IMG/VR virus record: IMGVR_UViG_3300020200_000090
Coordinates: 1 to 33,947 of that record
Direction: 5' to 3' (one strand)
DNA: 33,947 nucleotides
Source of the DNA: a virus
Below are positions 1 to 5,972 of this stretch, piece by piece. Numbering within the stretch: the stretch's first letter is position 1; the number at the start of each line of letters is the position of its first letter. The notes beneath the pieces are model-generated. The model did not search any database, was not told the DNA's origin, and was given only the letters and a program-made list of their open reading frames with translations. Made by a program: the position numbers and the translations under genes.

Positions 1-1
1 G

Positions 2-1108
2 AACGGAACTCTTACCTTTGCAGTTCCGTATAATGCTCCTTCCACGCTCTATTATACTTGCGGCATTCATAGTGGAATGGGGAATACAATTAATATAACC
101 AGTGTGGGTCCTCAAGGCGACACAGGTCCTTCTGGGTTGGGCGGAGAAGAATTAGGAAGTCCGGTTGGGTTTTTTAAAGCAAGTGACACATCGATATCTA
201 TAGATGAATCTTCAAGAATTTTTACAATAACACCAAATTTTTCATCATATGTATTTTATTCAGCTGGTAAAAAGTTTGAAAAAACAACATCACTTTCAAT
301 ATCATGGGCAAATAATCACGGTATTCACTTTTTTTATTTTGATGATAATGGAATTCTTTCTACAACTGAAACGTTTGTAGAAGAATTAATAACAAAATAT
401 ACTTTTATATCAATATTATATTGGGATTCTACGGCTCAAAAAGCAATATATTTTGGAGATGAAAGACATGGGATAAATATGGGAACAAGTACTCATATGT
501 ATCTCCACACGACACGAGGTGCTCAGTTTGATAAAGGTTTAAAACTTGTAAACTTTGTAGTAGATGGAGATGGTTCGCTAAGTTCGCATGCTCAATTCTC
601 AGCTCAATCTGGAGTTATTTGGGATGAAGATATAAAAATAAATATTCCAGCACAATCTGTTTTTCCAGTTTTTTATAGATCTGGTTTGGTCTGGAAATCA
701 AAAAATCCAGATTCTTTTCCATTGATATATTCAGGTCAAGAAGGATATTCTGGATTAACAATTGCTTACAACATGCAGAGCGAGGGATCCTGGTCTCTTC
801 AGCCGGTTGATTCAAACAAATTTGCACTGGTTCATGTATTTGCAACAAACAACATACAGTATCCATTTGTTGCAATTTTAGGGATAAGTCAATACGCAAA
901 CAAAACCGCTGCAAGACAAGGTATTAAAATAGAAACTCAACAATTGGGTGGATTGCCTTTTTCTGAATTTGCGCCTGTTGGATCTATTATATTTGAAACT
1001 AGAAATGGTTTTACTAATATACCAAAGGCAGCTATAGTCTCAACAGATCTTGGCATGAATTATCAAGATGAAAGAGGCGAGTCTTTTAGACCAGGTACTT
1101 TAGATTAA
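2..1108 (+). CDS. Virion/tail fibre-like protein, 3' part, with cupredoxin-like motif (5' partial)
   Basis: The reading frame is open from base 2, so the gene starts outside the window; the ATG at 77 is internal. The first 25 codons read as a beta-strand-rich segment ending in YYTCGIHSGMGN. Its C-x2-H-x2-M spacing resembles the copper-ligand loop of cupredoxins, and similar segments are known to me from marine phage structural proteins. Next comes a short collagen-like run (GPQGDTGPSG), then about 300 residues rich in Ser, Phe, Tyr and Asn, typical of a tail fibre or other receptor-facing appendage. I recognise no enzymatic motif. The C-terminus reads GESFRPGTLD, and the first seven residues recur in a paralogous family further right (see findings). 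The gene converges on a minus-strand gene across a shared terminator hairpin. Structural role: fairly likely; exact role: inference. Confidence 0.75.
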   Translation, partial: NGTLTFAVPYNAPSTLYYTCGIHSGMGNTINITSVGPQGDTGPSGLGGEELGSPVGFFKASDTSISIDESSRIFTITPNFSSYVFYSAGKKFEKTTSLSISWANNHGIHFFYFDDNGILSTTETFVEELITKYTFISILYWDSTAQKAIYFGDERHGINMGTSTHMYLHTTRGAQFDKGLKLVNFVVDGDGSLSSHAQFSAQSGVIWDEDIKINIPAQSVFPVFYRSGLVWKSKNPDSFPLIYSGQEGYSGLTIAYNMQSEGSWSLQPVDSNKFALVHVFATNNIQYPFVAILGISQYANKTAARQGIKIETQQLGGLPFSEFAPVGSIIFETRNGFTNIPKAAIVSTDLGMNYQDERGESFRPGTLD

Positions 1109-1136
1109 AAGACCCATCCATAGGTCTTGTTTTATT
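1107..1136. terminator. Bidirectional intrinsic terminator between convergent genes
   Basis: AAGACC (1109-1114) and GGTCTT (1123-1128) form a 6-bp stem with an 8-base loop. GTTTTATT follows on the plus strand, and the minus strand has a TTTTAA run on its far side. It lies exactly between the 3' ends of two convergent genes. Confidence 0.7.
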
Positions 1137-1653
1137 AACCAAGAAGAGCTTTAAGTTCTTCTGGCAAAAGTGTTACATTAACTTGAGTTTTAGGTTTCTT
1201 CTTTTGTCCTAATTCTTGTTGACGTGTTTCAATTGCCTCGTCTACAGATGCAATTGATTGAGAATCAGCGTTGCGCTCAACAAGGGCCTTACGAAGTAAT
1301 TTTAGTTCTTTTAGTTGAGCATCACTTGCATTTTGTCGCGAACCTGGACTCTTAGCTTGATACGCAGCGCCGGCGTTTAATGCTTTGTCTTTATTGTGCC
1401 AATTACTAACCAGTCCGCTTACATATTTACGAAGCTCTGACTTGTCAGACAGCTTTTTGCGATTTGATTCTGTATCTGAAAAAACAACTTGACCTTTTTG
1501 AAACATAGAAGTTACAACTTCTAAAATCTGAGCTCGATATTCTTTAGTCATAACAGAATGAATATCTGTTTGATTTGCGACAAACTCAATTCCAGCTTCT
1601 TGCAAAACTTGAATTGTTGCATTAAAAACGGCCTCACGTTGAGAAATAGTCAT
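1135..1653 (-). CDS. Three-paralogue family protein, divergent AT-rich copy
   Basis: A 172-residue protein, starting at an ATG preceded by AAGGAG at good spacing. It belongs to the same family as the genes at 7848-8339 and 9094-9588. The shared core is LRKYVSGLVSNWHNKDK, then a Tyr and an (S/N)PGSRQ turn, D-x-QLKELKLL-x-KAL-x-ERNA and a helical tail ending in PEELKALL. Here the start is MTISQREAVF, whereas the others start M-x-MSQS-x-SVV. The N-terminal third is divergent and lacks the GESF(R/K)PG segment of the other two. The core looks like a helical DNA- or protein-binding fold, but I do not recognise an activity. The copy is AT-rich like its surroundings, unlike its GC-richer paralogues, so the duplication is old or the copies came from different sources. 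A 10-bp hairpin and a CCGATTC element lie in its leader. Confidence 0.85.
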   Translation of the reverse strand: MTISQREAVFNATIQVLQEAGIEFVANQTDIHSVMTKEYRAQILEVVTSMFQKGQVVFSDTESNRKKLSDKSELRKYVSGLVSNWHNKDKALNAGAAYQAKSPGSRQNASDAQLKELKLLRKALVERNADSQSIASVDEAIETRQQELGQKKKPKTQVNVTLLPEELKALLG

Positions 1654-1676
1654 AACCTGACTCCTTATAACAAGTA

Positions 1677-1705
1677 TTGAAAAGAGAAACCACTCCTCTT
1701 TTCAA
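1677..1705 (-). promoter_or_regulatory. Leader hairpin upstream of the gene at 1135-1653
   Basis: TTGAAAAGAG (1677-1686) pairs perfectly with CTCTTTTCAA (1696-1705) around a 9-base loop. It lies about 25 bases before the start codon and downstream of the putative promoter element at 1712-1723. Read on the minus strand, the stem and loop contain an AGAGGAG that resembles a ribosome binding site. No T-run follows, so an mRNA stability or control element is more likely than a terminator. Confidence 0.4.
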
Positions 1706-1707
1706 AT

Positions 1708-2112
1708 TCAATTAGAATCGGATATTGTTAGTGAATTGGCATTTGTTGTAAAGTCTGAAAAAGACATTGTACTTCTACCTAGCCAAGCTAAACATTCGAG
1801 CGTTTTTTCATATATTACATTTTTAGGGTTTTTATTTTTAAGCAAACCTGGACTTACGGCAATTCCAATTTTTTCCACATTGGGTTCTGCTGTGTAGATT
1901 GCAGTCCAACAAATCCAACCATAATGATTCTCGTTTGGATCTAATAACTTAGCAACATAGGGTTTTGGCATCTGAGTTGCACAATTTGTTTTTTCGCAAA
2001 GCAATGCAAATTCCTTAAACCCGTCATTCAACTCATCTTGTAATCTGTCTTCTTCGGTTTCGTGTCCGCAGCTAGATATTAAAAACAAAGCAAACAATAA
2101 ACTTTTTTTCAT
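1708..2112 (-). CDS. Phage-encoded lipoprotein, function unknown
   Basis: A 134-residue protein with a lipoprotein signal: MKK, a hydrophobic stretch (SLLFALFLIS) and the lipobox ISSC with the acylated Cys at position 15. The mature part begins with an acidic stretch and carries four further Cys residues (in the CEKTNC segment, at WICW and at LECLAW), which suggests disulphide bonds in the periplasm. The start follows GAGGGTG, 9 bases after the preceding gene's stop codon. Small lipoproteins of phages are often spanin subunits, superinfection-exclusion factors or conversion factors. There is no clear spanin partner, so I leave the function open. The last codons overlap the CCGATTC promoter-like element of the next gene. 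Confidence 0.75.
   Translation of the reverse strand: MKKSLLFALFLISSCGHETEEDRLQDELNDGFKEFALLCEKTNCATQMPKPYVAKLLDPNENHYGWICWTAIYTAEPNVEKIGIAVSPGLLKNKNPKNVIYEKTLECLAWLGRSTMSFSDFTTNANSLTISDSN
1712..1723 (-). promoter_or_regulatory. CCGAT-type promoter element (copy a)
   Basis: Minus-strand ATCCGATTCTAA, ahead of the gene at 1135-1653 and inside the last codons of the preceding lipoprotein gene. It is one of about 13 copies of the repeated element described in findings. Confidence 0.5.
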
Positions 2113-2121
2113 ACAACACCC

Positions 2122-2286
2122 TCAATGAAGAATCTCCGGAATCGACTCTGTCATACTTTCATTTGCAATGATTACATAATCAATGTATTCATCTATCATT
2201 GTTACAAGCATCTCATCTGGAGTTGTTACTATTTTTGTTTTATCTTTTACATTGTTTAAAAGAGCAATGAGTTGTTCAACAGTCAT
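2122..2286 (-). CDS. Small hypothetical protein (54 aa)
   Basis: A 54-codon frame beginning MTVEQLIALLNNVKD and ending TESIPEILH. The start codon follows AGGGGA at about 7 bases, and a CCGATTCTATTAAAAT element lies about 25 bases upstream. The stop is 9 bases before the downstream lipoprotein gene. The sequence is acidic, helical and probably cytoplasmic, with no membrane segment. I do not recognise it. The start signals and its fit in a tightly packed operon support it as a real gene. Confidence 0.65.
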   Translation of the reverse strand: MTVEQLIALLNNVKDKTKIVTTPDEMLVTMIDEYIDYVIIANESMTESIPEILH

Positions 2287-2302
2287 GTATTTCCCCTGAT
2301 TT

Positions 2303-2316
2303 TAATAGAATCGGAA
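2303..2316 (-). promoter_or_regulatory. CCGAT-type promoter element (copy b)
   Basis: Minus-strand TTCCGATTCTATTA followed by AAAT, about 17-30 bases before the ATG at 2286 and just after the stop codon of the preceding lipoprotein gene. One of the clearest intergenic copies. Confidence 0.6.
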
Positions 2317-2317
2317 A

Positions 2318-2584
2318 TCAATGATAAACTCTGCCACAGGTAGCTTTTTTAACAATTAGTGGATTATGACCTGCTTTTTCTAATTCTTTAGCCAGTTTTT
2401 TAACAGCCTCGCATTTGTTTTTTCCGTGCGCAGCAAAATCATCATTATCTATTTTTAACAGACAAAGATGAGGATCCACTACAGTAACGCACAGCTCTGG
2501 TAGTTTTGGTTCTTGTTTTGGTTCTTGTTTTGGAATTGTACTGCATGAACTCAATACAAATGATAACAATAGTATTTTTTTCAT
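2318..2584 (-). CDS. Small lipoprotein, possible outer-membrane spanin-like protein
   Basis: An 88-residue lipoprotein precursor: MKKILLLSFVLSSC with lipobox LSSC and acylation site at Cys14. A KQEPKQEPKLPE linker follows, rich in Pro and Lys, then a small domain with Cys residues at VTVVD-flanking, LCLL, NKCEA and ATCGR positions. Lipid anchor plus Pro-rich linker is the layout of an o-spanin, but o-spanins usually pair with an inner-membrane coiled-coil partner next to endolysin and holin, which is not evident here. Its ATG overlaps the stop of the upstream 28-residue membrane peptide (ATGA), so the two are translationally coupled. The CCGATTC element of the next gene lies right after its stop codon. 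Confidence 0.75.
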   Translation of the reverse strand: MKKILLLSFVLSSCSTIPKQEPKQEPKLPELCVTVVDPHLCLLKIDNDDFAAHGKNKCEAVKKLAKELEKAGHNPLIVKKATCGRVYH

Positions 2585-2667
2585 TTGACACCTTCAAAAT
2601 ATCCACTTATAACTAATATTAAAAAACTAATCATAATAAATACAACTATATAATCAATGTAAATCAT
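2581..2667 (-). CDS. 28-residue membrane peptide coupled to the lipoprotein gene
   Basis: A short frame starting MIYIDYIVVFIMISFL and ending GYFEGVK. It is almost entirely one transmembrane helix with a short polar tail. AGGGGA lies about 10 bases before its ATG. Its stop codon overlaps the ATG of the lipoprotein gene in an ATGA arrangement, which is why I accept such a small frame. Together they may form a membrane/envelope pair. The peptide is too short for a classical i-spanin. Confidence 0.5.
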   Translation of the reverse strand: MIYIDYIVVFIMISFLILVISGYFEGVK

Positions 2668-2967
2668 ATCTACGAAAATCCCCTGTTGATAATATTTTTA
2701 AACCATGGTTGGTGTTTTATGTTTTTGATATTTTTATTAAAAACATAAACAATATGACCATAAAATGAAATTTTATGACTGGGGCAATACCTAAATATAA
2801 CGTAATATACCTTTTTTAGTTATTTTATATTAATTATACAAAAGTTCATCGAGTACGGGGGTGTGTTAATCATCCTTCAGTATTTGATTCAAGTCGTAAA
2901 CATCCACATCCATTCCGTGCTTGATGATTTTTGTGTCATAATCGAAATGCTGCTTTTTATAAAAATA
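2668..2967. other. Intergenic stretch with a coding-like continuation of the upstream small gene
   Basis: There is no complete gene in these 300 bases. Bases 2866-2967 on the minus strand continue the frame of the 44-residue gene past its TAA: YFYKKQHFDYDTKIIKHG is followed by MDVDVYDLNQILKDD and a second TAA. This reads like authentic protein. The rest (2668-2865) is very AT-rich and I see no gene in it. Confidence 0.5.
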
Positions 2968-3102
2968 TTAGAATTCATCTTTAAGTTCTTTACTAATATC
3001 ATTTAATGTTTTTTTAGGTTTTATAAAAAAGTTAATTATTAAATCAGTAATAGTTAAAAACAACACGACTGAAATTGTAATTATTAGTAAATTTAATAAC
3101 AT
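2968..3102 (-). CDS. 44-residue single-pass membrane protein, possibly truncated
   Basis: The protein starts MLLNLLIITISVVLFLTI and continues as one hydrophobic helix to about residue 27. A Lys/Pro-rich turn (KPKK) and a charged helix ending KELKDEF follow. Its ATG overlaps the end of the 74-residue gene (10-base overlap), consistent with translational coupling. N-terminal membrane anchor plus charged cytoplasmic or periplasmic tail could be a small holin, an i-spanin-like protein or an inhibitor. The frame continues for 33 protein-like codons after the TAA, so this may be a shortened form of a 78-residue protein. Confidence 0.55.
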   Translation of the reverse strand: MLLNLLIITISVVLFLTITDLIINFFIKPKKTLNDISKELKDEF

Positions 3103-3317
3103 ATTTCACTACTTTCAATAAACTTATTAAAAATCTCGGGATATCTGCCTACATAACCATTGTCTTCAAAGAAATAATAAAGAGCCTCACCAGGACGAAG
3201 ACCGTCTTCAAAACTATCACGCCAGTGATAATCTTCAAAACTATTGGCATCAAGTCCCACTGCCTCAACGCAGAGACGATTAACTTCTTTCATCCAGATT
3301 TTGAAATTCATCTTCAT
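3093..3317 (-). CDS. Small acidic hypothetical protein (74 aa)
   Basis: Begins MKMNFKIWMKEVNRLC; the start is supported by GGGAGAAG 5 bases upstream. The body is rich in Asp, Glu, Phe, Tyr and Trp (SFEDYHWRDSFEDG) and ends FIESSEICY. This composition is typical of small soluble phage accessory proteins. No motif is recognised. It overlaps the downstream membrane peptide gene. Confidence 0.75.
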   Translation of the reverse strand: MKMNFKIWMKEVNRLCVEAVGLDANSFEDYHWRDSFEDGLRPGEALYYFFEDNGYVGRYPEIFNKFIESSEICY

Positions 3318-3339
3318 TAGCTTCTCCCAAAAGATTTAC

Positions 3340-3423
3340 TTAATCATCACTCTCGGCTTTAGCTTCACCAAAATCGCGTTGTTCTTGGGCTTGATTGGTA
3401 ACCGCGCTTCCGGTATCGAGTTT
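3340..3423 (-). pseudogene. In-frame 27-codon continuation after the stop of the coiled-coil gene
   Basis: This stretch lies in the same frame as the 61-residue gene, directly after its TAA, and ends in its own TAA. The amino-acid composition (Gly, Ala, Thr, Gln, Glu, Asp) is protein-like. No start codon or ribosome site of its own is visible. I call it the stranded 3' end of the upstream gene. Confidence 0.4.
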
Positions 3424-3609
3424 TTAAGAATTTCTTTTTTGATTCACTTCTTGCAGCTGCGCAAGAAGACCATTGATTCTTTGAATGCTTTGCTTAATTT
3501 TCTCATGTCTTTCTTCAAGAGTGATTTCTCGTTTCTCGTTTTGAGGTTGCTTTTGCTGCACTTGTTGTTTGTTTCGAAAGCTGTTGATATCGATGACGTT
3601 GTCATTCAT
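3424..3609 (-). CDS. Small coiled-coil protein (61 aa), possibly truncated by an in-frame TAA
   Basis: Begins MNDNVIDINSFRNKQQVQQK after a strong AAAGGAGAT site. A Gln/Lys-rich linker leads into an amphipathic helix (EERHEKIKQSIQRINGLL) likely to form a coiled coil, ending NQKRNS. After the TAA at 3424-3426 the same frame stays open for 27 codons, to TAA at 3340-3342. It reads KLDTGSAVTNQAQEQ, then RDFGEAKAESDD, with balanced composition. There is no start codon of its own, so a nonsense change, a sequencing error or readthrough is possible. Function unknown. Confidence 0.7.
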   Translation of the reverse strand: MNDNVIDINSFRNKQQVQQKQPQNEKREITLEERHEKIKQSIQRINGLLAQLQEVNQKRNS

Positions 3610-3620
3610 AACGATCTCCT

Positions 3621-3956
3621 TTAGGGTTTGAGAGCATCGAACAAAACCTTAGCATACGGAGACATTTCTTCTTTTTCATATGAAGCCTCATAGGCTTTGT
3701 AAAACTCTTTATCTAAAGCTTCTTTCTCGTCTTCATCTTCATCGTGATAAGTTCCGTCTTGATGTTCAAAGATGCGGAAATCTCCTATTTCATAATCAAG
3801 CCATTCATTAAATCCTTGATTATATGCAACTTTATCTAATTCTTTTAAGGCATATGAGGTAGAGAAAGAATAAGTTGCCACCTTTACTTGCTCGGGATAC
3901 ACTTCATCAAGAAATTCGTCATACATCTTTTCAAGATCTTGCATATCTAGTTCCAT
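3621..3956 (-). CDS. Acidic hypothetical protein (111 aa)
   Basis: Starts MELDMQDLEKMYDEFLDEV after a strong GAGGAGG site. A CCGATTC element sits about 30 bases upstream. It is strongly acidic and aromatic (FRIFEHQDGTYHDEDEDEKE) and ends VLFDALKP, with no signal peptide or membrane segment. Such proteins can be DNA mimics or inhibitors of host factors, but nothing here shows that specifically. The downstream coiled-coil gene follows after 11 bases with its own ribosome site, so the two are probably co-transcribed. Confidence 0.8.
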   Translation of the reverse strand: MELDMQDLEKMYDEFLDEVYPEQVKVATYSFSTSYALKELDKVAYNQGFNEWLDYEIGDFRIFEHQDGTYHDEDEDEKEALDKEFYKAYEASYEKEEMSPYAKVLFDALKP

Positions 3957-3977
3957 GTTGTCCTCCTCTTTGTAATA

Positions 3978-3991
3978 AATAAGAATCGGAT
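3978..3991 (-). promoter_or_regulatory. CCGAT-type promoter element (copy c)
   Basis: Minus-strand ATCCGATTCTTATT, about 22-35 bases before the ATG at 3956, in the short gap after the stop at 4001. Confidence 0.55.
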
Positions 3992-4000
3992 TTAACCATT

Positions 4001-4246
4001 TTAGTCTTCAATAAAACCAATATATACATCTATTTGATATCCGTATGCCCAGCATTGATTATCTAGAGTAAAGATAGCATCTTTTTTATCAACAATAGAA
4101 ATAGTATCAACAGGTTGACGTTGACCATGTCTCAAACCTAACCCTATGTTTTTTTCAATAGATACTATTTTTGCCTTTTCTGGCGGCAAGCTTCCCCAAC
4201 AACCGCTCCACAGTACGTCATCTCCAATGCTTAAAAAAGCTGTCAT
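4001..4246 (-). CDS. Small conserved-type phage protein (81 aa)
   Basis: Starts MTAFLSIGDDVLWSGCWG after AAGAGG at 6 bases. The order of short strands (GDDVLWSG, PPEKAKIVSIE, VDTISIVDKKDAIFTLDNQCWAYG) resembles small beta-barrel phage proteins that begin with a 'GD-VLWSG-WG' turn and end with 'D-HWAYG-QI'. I recognise that pattern but know no function for it. The gene fits the minus-strand operon, with the promoter element of the next gene right behind its stop codon. Confidence 0.8.
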   Translation of the reverse strand: MTAFLSIGDDVLWSGCWGSLPPEKAKIVSIEKNIGLGLRHGQRQPVDTISIVDKKDAIFTLDNQCWAYGYQIDVYIGFIED

Positions 4247-4295
4247 AACAACCTCTTATTTGTCATACGACAATCTTTACAAATCGACATCAATA

Positions 4296-4337
4296 ATGTC
4301 ACAATCCGAATCTGTAGTTTTTCTAAAGGTCGCATAG
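4296..4337 (+). pseudogene. Remnant of the 5' end of the three-paralogue family, inverted
   Basis: The plus strand reads MSQSESVVFLKVA and stops. The first nine residues equal residues 3-11 of the protein encoded at 9094-9588, which reads MVMSQSESVVF. The DNA matches over the first 17 bases exactly (ATGTCACAATCCGAATC) and at most of the next ten. The orientation is opposite to the intact paralogues. There is no ribosome site and nothing homologous afterwards, so this is a fragment left by recombination rather than a gene. A chance match is possible, because part of it also resembles the CCGAATC promoter element. Confidence 0.4.
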
Positions 4338-4368
4338 TCCATTTAAGAATCCCTTATTGCTGATTTGT

Positions 4369-4578
4369 TTACTCAGTGCGAGTTCTTTTGGTCAAGGCAT
4401 ATTTCTTTTTCATCCTACATATTCCTGTCCAAGACATATCGTTCTGAATACATAACTTATAAAGAACATAGTGTAAGTCGTTTAAAGCTTTAAATTTTTT
4501 CTCTATCTTTAAATCGCATACTCGTATGTCTCTCATGCAATTCTCGCTCTGTGTAGCAGTGTCAGCGGTCATGACCAC
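4369..4578 (-). CDS. Small basic hypothetical protein (up to 69 aa)
   Basis: The frame runs from a GTG at 4578 or an ATG at 4572. An internal ATG at 4536 begins MRDIRVCDLKIEKKFKALND, with a GAGCGAG about 8 bases upstream. The body is helical and the C-terminus very basic (RMKKKYALTKRTRTE). No start has a strong ribosome site, so the 5' end is uncertain. The open frame and composition look protein-like, but I would not rely on it. Confidence 0.4.
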   Translation of the reverse strand: MVMTADTATQSENCMRDIRVCDLKIEKKFKALNDLHYVLYKLCIQNDMSWTGICRMKKKYALTKRTRTE

Positions 4579-4656
4579 TTAATATTAGTGATTTACTTCT
4601 TAAGTAAAGAATATTTTATTTTAAGAAACACTAATAAGATACTAAACCTTGTTATG

Positions 4657-4824
4657 CTAATGAAAGAAGTCTCTTTTAGAGATGGGTTCCAAGCTAATAG
4701 ATTGTCTATCTGCCGTTGTTGGTGGTGTGTTTTTTGCAAATCTACCCCAGGCATTTTTTCCTGCAAGTCCGCGATTCGAAGATTTCTTCTTCTTCTCAAA
4801 TCGTCGTGCATCATTGCTATACAA
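4657..4824 (-). pseudogene. Protein-like frame without a good start (up to 55 aa)
   Basis: Directly downstream of the 165-residue gene and shifted +1 relative to it, this frame reads YSNDARRFEKKKKSSNRG, then a Gly/Ala/Thr/Pro-rich part (GRFAKNTPPTTADRQS) and ends KRDFFH. It looks more like real protein than the other frames here but lacks an ATG and a ribosome site; a TTG at 4824 is the only nearby option. A competing frame on the same strand (4593-4814, starting MMHDDLRRRRN) has an ATG but odd composition. Either a frameshifted gene end or a small gene with an unusual start. Confidence 0.3.
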
Positions 4825-5314
4825 TCCTGTAAGTATCAAATTGACTAAAATATGGATAAACAAGCTCATATCCAAGTTGATTAACTATATCTTCGACAAC
4901 TGAGACTAGCATATAATAACCATGGCATTGATAGCCCGTTTTTTGATCTATAAACGCTATCTCAATGGTATGTGGAAATACTTCATTCATTGCACTTGTT
5001 CCACTTGACCAAGGGCCTTTAATGTTGCAGGTCGAACCGTCCGTCATTGTTAGATTAAACGTGTGGCCATAGAAACCACTTGAATCATTAAGTCGTTTGT
5101 AATAAAACTGAACAAAGCCAATTTCATTCTTTCCCCAGTATAGATCACCAACATGCTTGCCGTTGTCGCGATCATGGTCTTCTATCTTTTGAAATAAGAT
5201 ATCACTCGGCTCTCTTCCTCTAATATAAAGACGAAGTTTGTTAGTTGAGACCGTATCGATCCAGAATTCATAGCCATTAGAATATAATCTGTTTGGTTTT
5301 GCGACTTGTTCCAT
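4817..5314 (-). CDS. Hypothetical protein (165 aa)
   Basis: Starts MEQVAKPNRLYSNGYEFWID after GAGGTGA. Rich in aromatic and polar residues with alternating strand-like segments (KLRLYIRGREPSD, IGFVQFYYKRLN, GHTFNLTMTDGS), it is probably a compact beta-rich soluble protein. I see no signal peptide, membrane helix or known catalytic motif. Its start overlaps the end of the 73-residue gene by 38 bases, so the two are probably translated in a coupled way. Confidence 0.8.
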   Translation of the reverse strand: MEQVAKPNRLYSNGYEFWIDTVSTNKLRLYIRGREPSDILFQKIEDHDRDNGKHVGDLYWGKNEIGFVQFYYKRLNDSSGFYGHTFNLTMTDGSTCNIKGPWSSGTSAMNEVFPHTIEIAFIDQKTGYQCHGYYMLVSVVEDIVNQLGYELVYPYFSQFDTYRIV

Positions 5315-5498
5315 GGCTCACCTCGTGAATGGATTTTAGGATTTCATCGAAATAATGATTCTTATTTGTTACTTTTGCTATTCGCAAAATACCTAATAGC
5401 ATTTTAAATCTCTGTTTACTTCTTAAACCTTCAACGGTTACAACTAGTTTGTCAAATTCATCGTACTTATTTTCAGAAACAGATTTGTTAGATTTCAT
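5277..5498 (-). CDS. Small basic helical protein (73 aa)
   Basis: Starts MKSNKSVSENKYDEFDKLVV. Its ATG immediately follows the TAA of the 145-residue gene (TAAATG), a coupling arrangement. It is rich in Lys and helical (SKQRFKMLLGILRIAKV) and ends TSRKTKQIIF. It overlaps the next gene by 38 bases. Function unknown; a small nucleic-acid-binding protein would fit, but that is only inference. Confidence 0.7.
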   Translation of the reverse strand: MKSNKSVSENKYDEFDKLVVTVEGLRSKQRFKMLLGILRIAKVTNKNHYFDEILKSIHEVSHGTSRKTKQIIF

Positions 5499-5936
5499 TT
5501 ATAAAACTTTTTCTTCAATAGTTTCAAACTCAATTAATTGATTTAGATAATTGAGAATATCTTGCTCATCCACACCTGCTATTATTGCGAACTTTATACA
5601 ATTAGAAATATCAGACACATGTCCGCATTTCATTTCAGTAATCAAAAAAAACCTATCTGTTCCCATGTGTGCATCTTGAGCACAACTTGAAATTGCCCCA
5701 GAGGCAAAATAAAACGCATGATTGAGAATATTTGCATCTGCAATTTTACGTGCTAAATTACTTGCTATCTCACATTCTTTTTTTGAAGAAAGACCATTGA
5801 TATAATTATCTATAACTTTAATAACATTAGTTAAATCATCATCAGGGCATATTTTACTTGCCAAAATGGCAGAAAATAAATTAAGTCTATTGATTTGTTT
5901 ATTAGTAAGCTTGCGGCCACAATAGTAAATATTCAT
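5499..5936 (-). CDS. Hypothetical helical protein (145 aa)
   Basis: Starts MNIYYCGRKLTNKQINRLNL after a TTAGGGAGA site. It is mainly alpha-helical with scattered Cys residues (SKICPDDD, KKECEIAS, SSCAQDAHMG, MKCGHVSD, SNCIKF) and ends LIEFETIEEKVL. The Cys/His pattern is irregular and I do not claim metal binding. It is the first gene of a three-gene coupled string (5936 down to 4817). A TTCGAATCTATAGT element lies about 20-36 bases before its ATG, partly inside the last codons of the previous gene. Confidence 0.8.
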   Translation of the reverse strand: MNIYYCGRKLTNKQINRLNLFSAILASKICPDDDLTNVIKVIDNYINGLSSKKECEIASNLARKIADANILNHAFYFASGAISSCAQDAHMGTDRFFLITEMKCGHVSDISNCIKFAIIAGVDEQDILNYLNQLIEFETIEEKVL

Positions 5937-5956
5937 AATAAATCTCCCTAAGATTT

Positions 5957-5972
5957 ACTATAGATTCGAATT
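5957..5972 (-). promoter_or_regulatory. CCGAT-type promoter element, divergent (copy d)
   Basis: Minus-strand AATTCGAATCTATAGT, about 20-36 bases before the ATG at 5936. It keeps the CGA-TCTATA part of the consensus and overlaps the stop codon of the upstream gene. Confidence 0.45.

Noticed and set aside
3340-3426. Reassigned TAA codon (alternative genetic code)
   Set aside because: Several long virion genes end in TAA in sensible places (the sheath TAA sits just before a strong terminator), and no long gene contains internal TAA. Recoding does not fit; local nonsense changes or readthrough do.
3244-3624. Plus-strand frame of 126 codons
   Set aside because: Antisense to two minus-strand genes with strong ribosome sites. 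Its Leu/Phe/Ser-rich translation is the typical reverse of acidic and Gln-rich coding.
4593-4814. Minus-strand frame starting MMHDDLRRRRN
   Set aside because: It competes with a more protein-like frame at 4657-4824. Weak ribosome site and abrupt hydrophobic tail; left only as an alternative.
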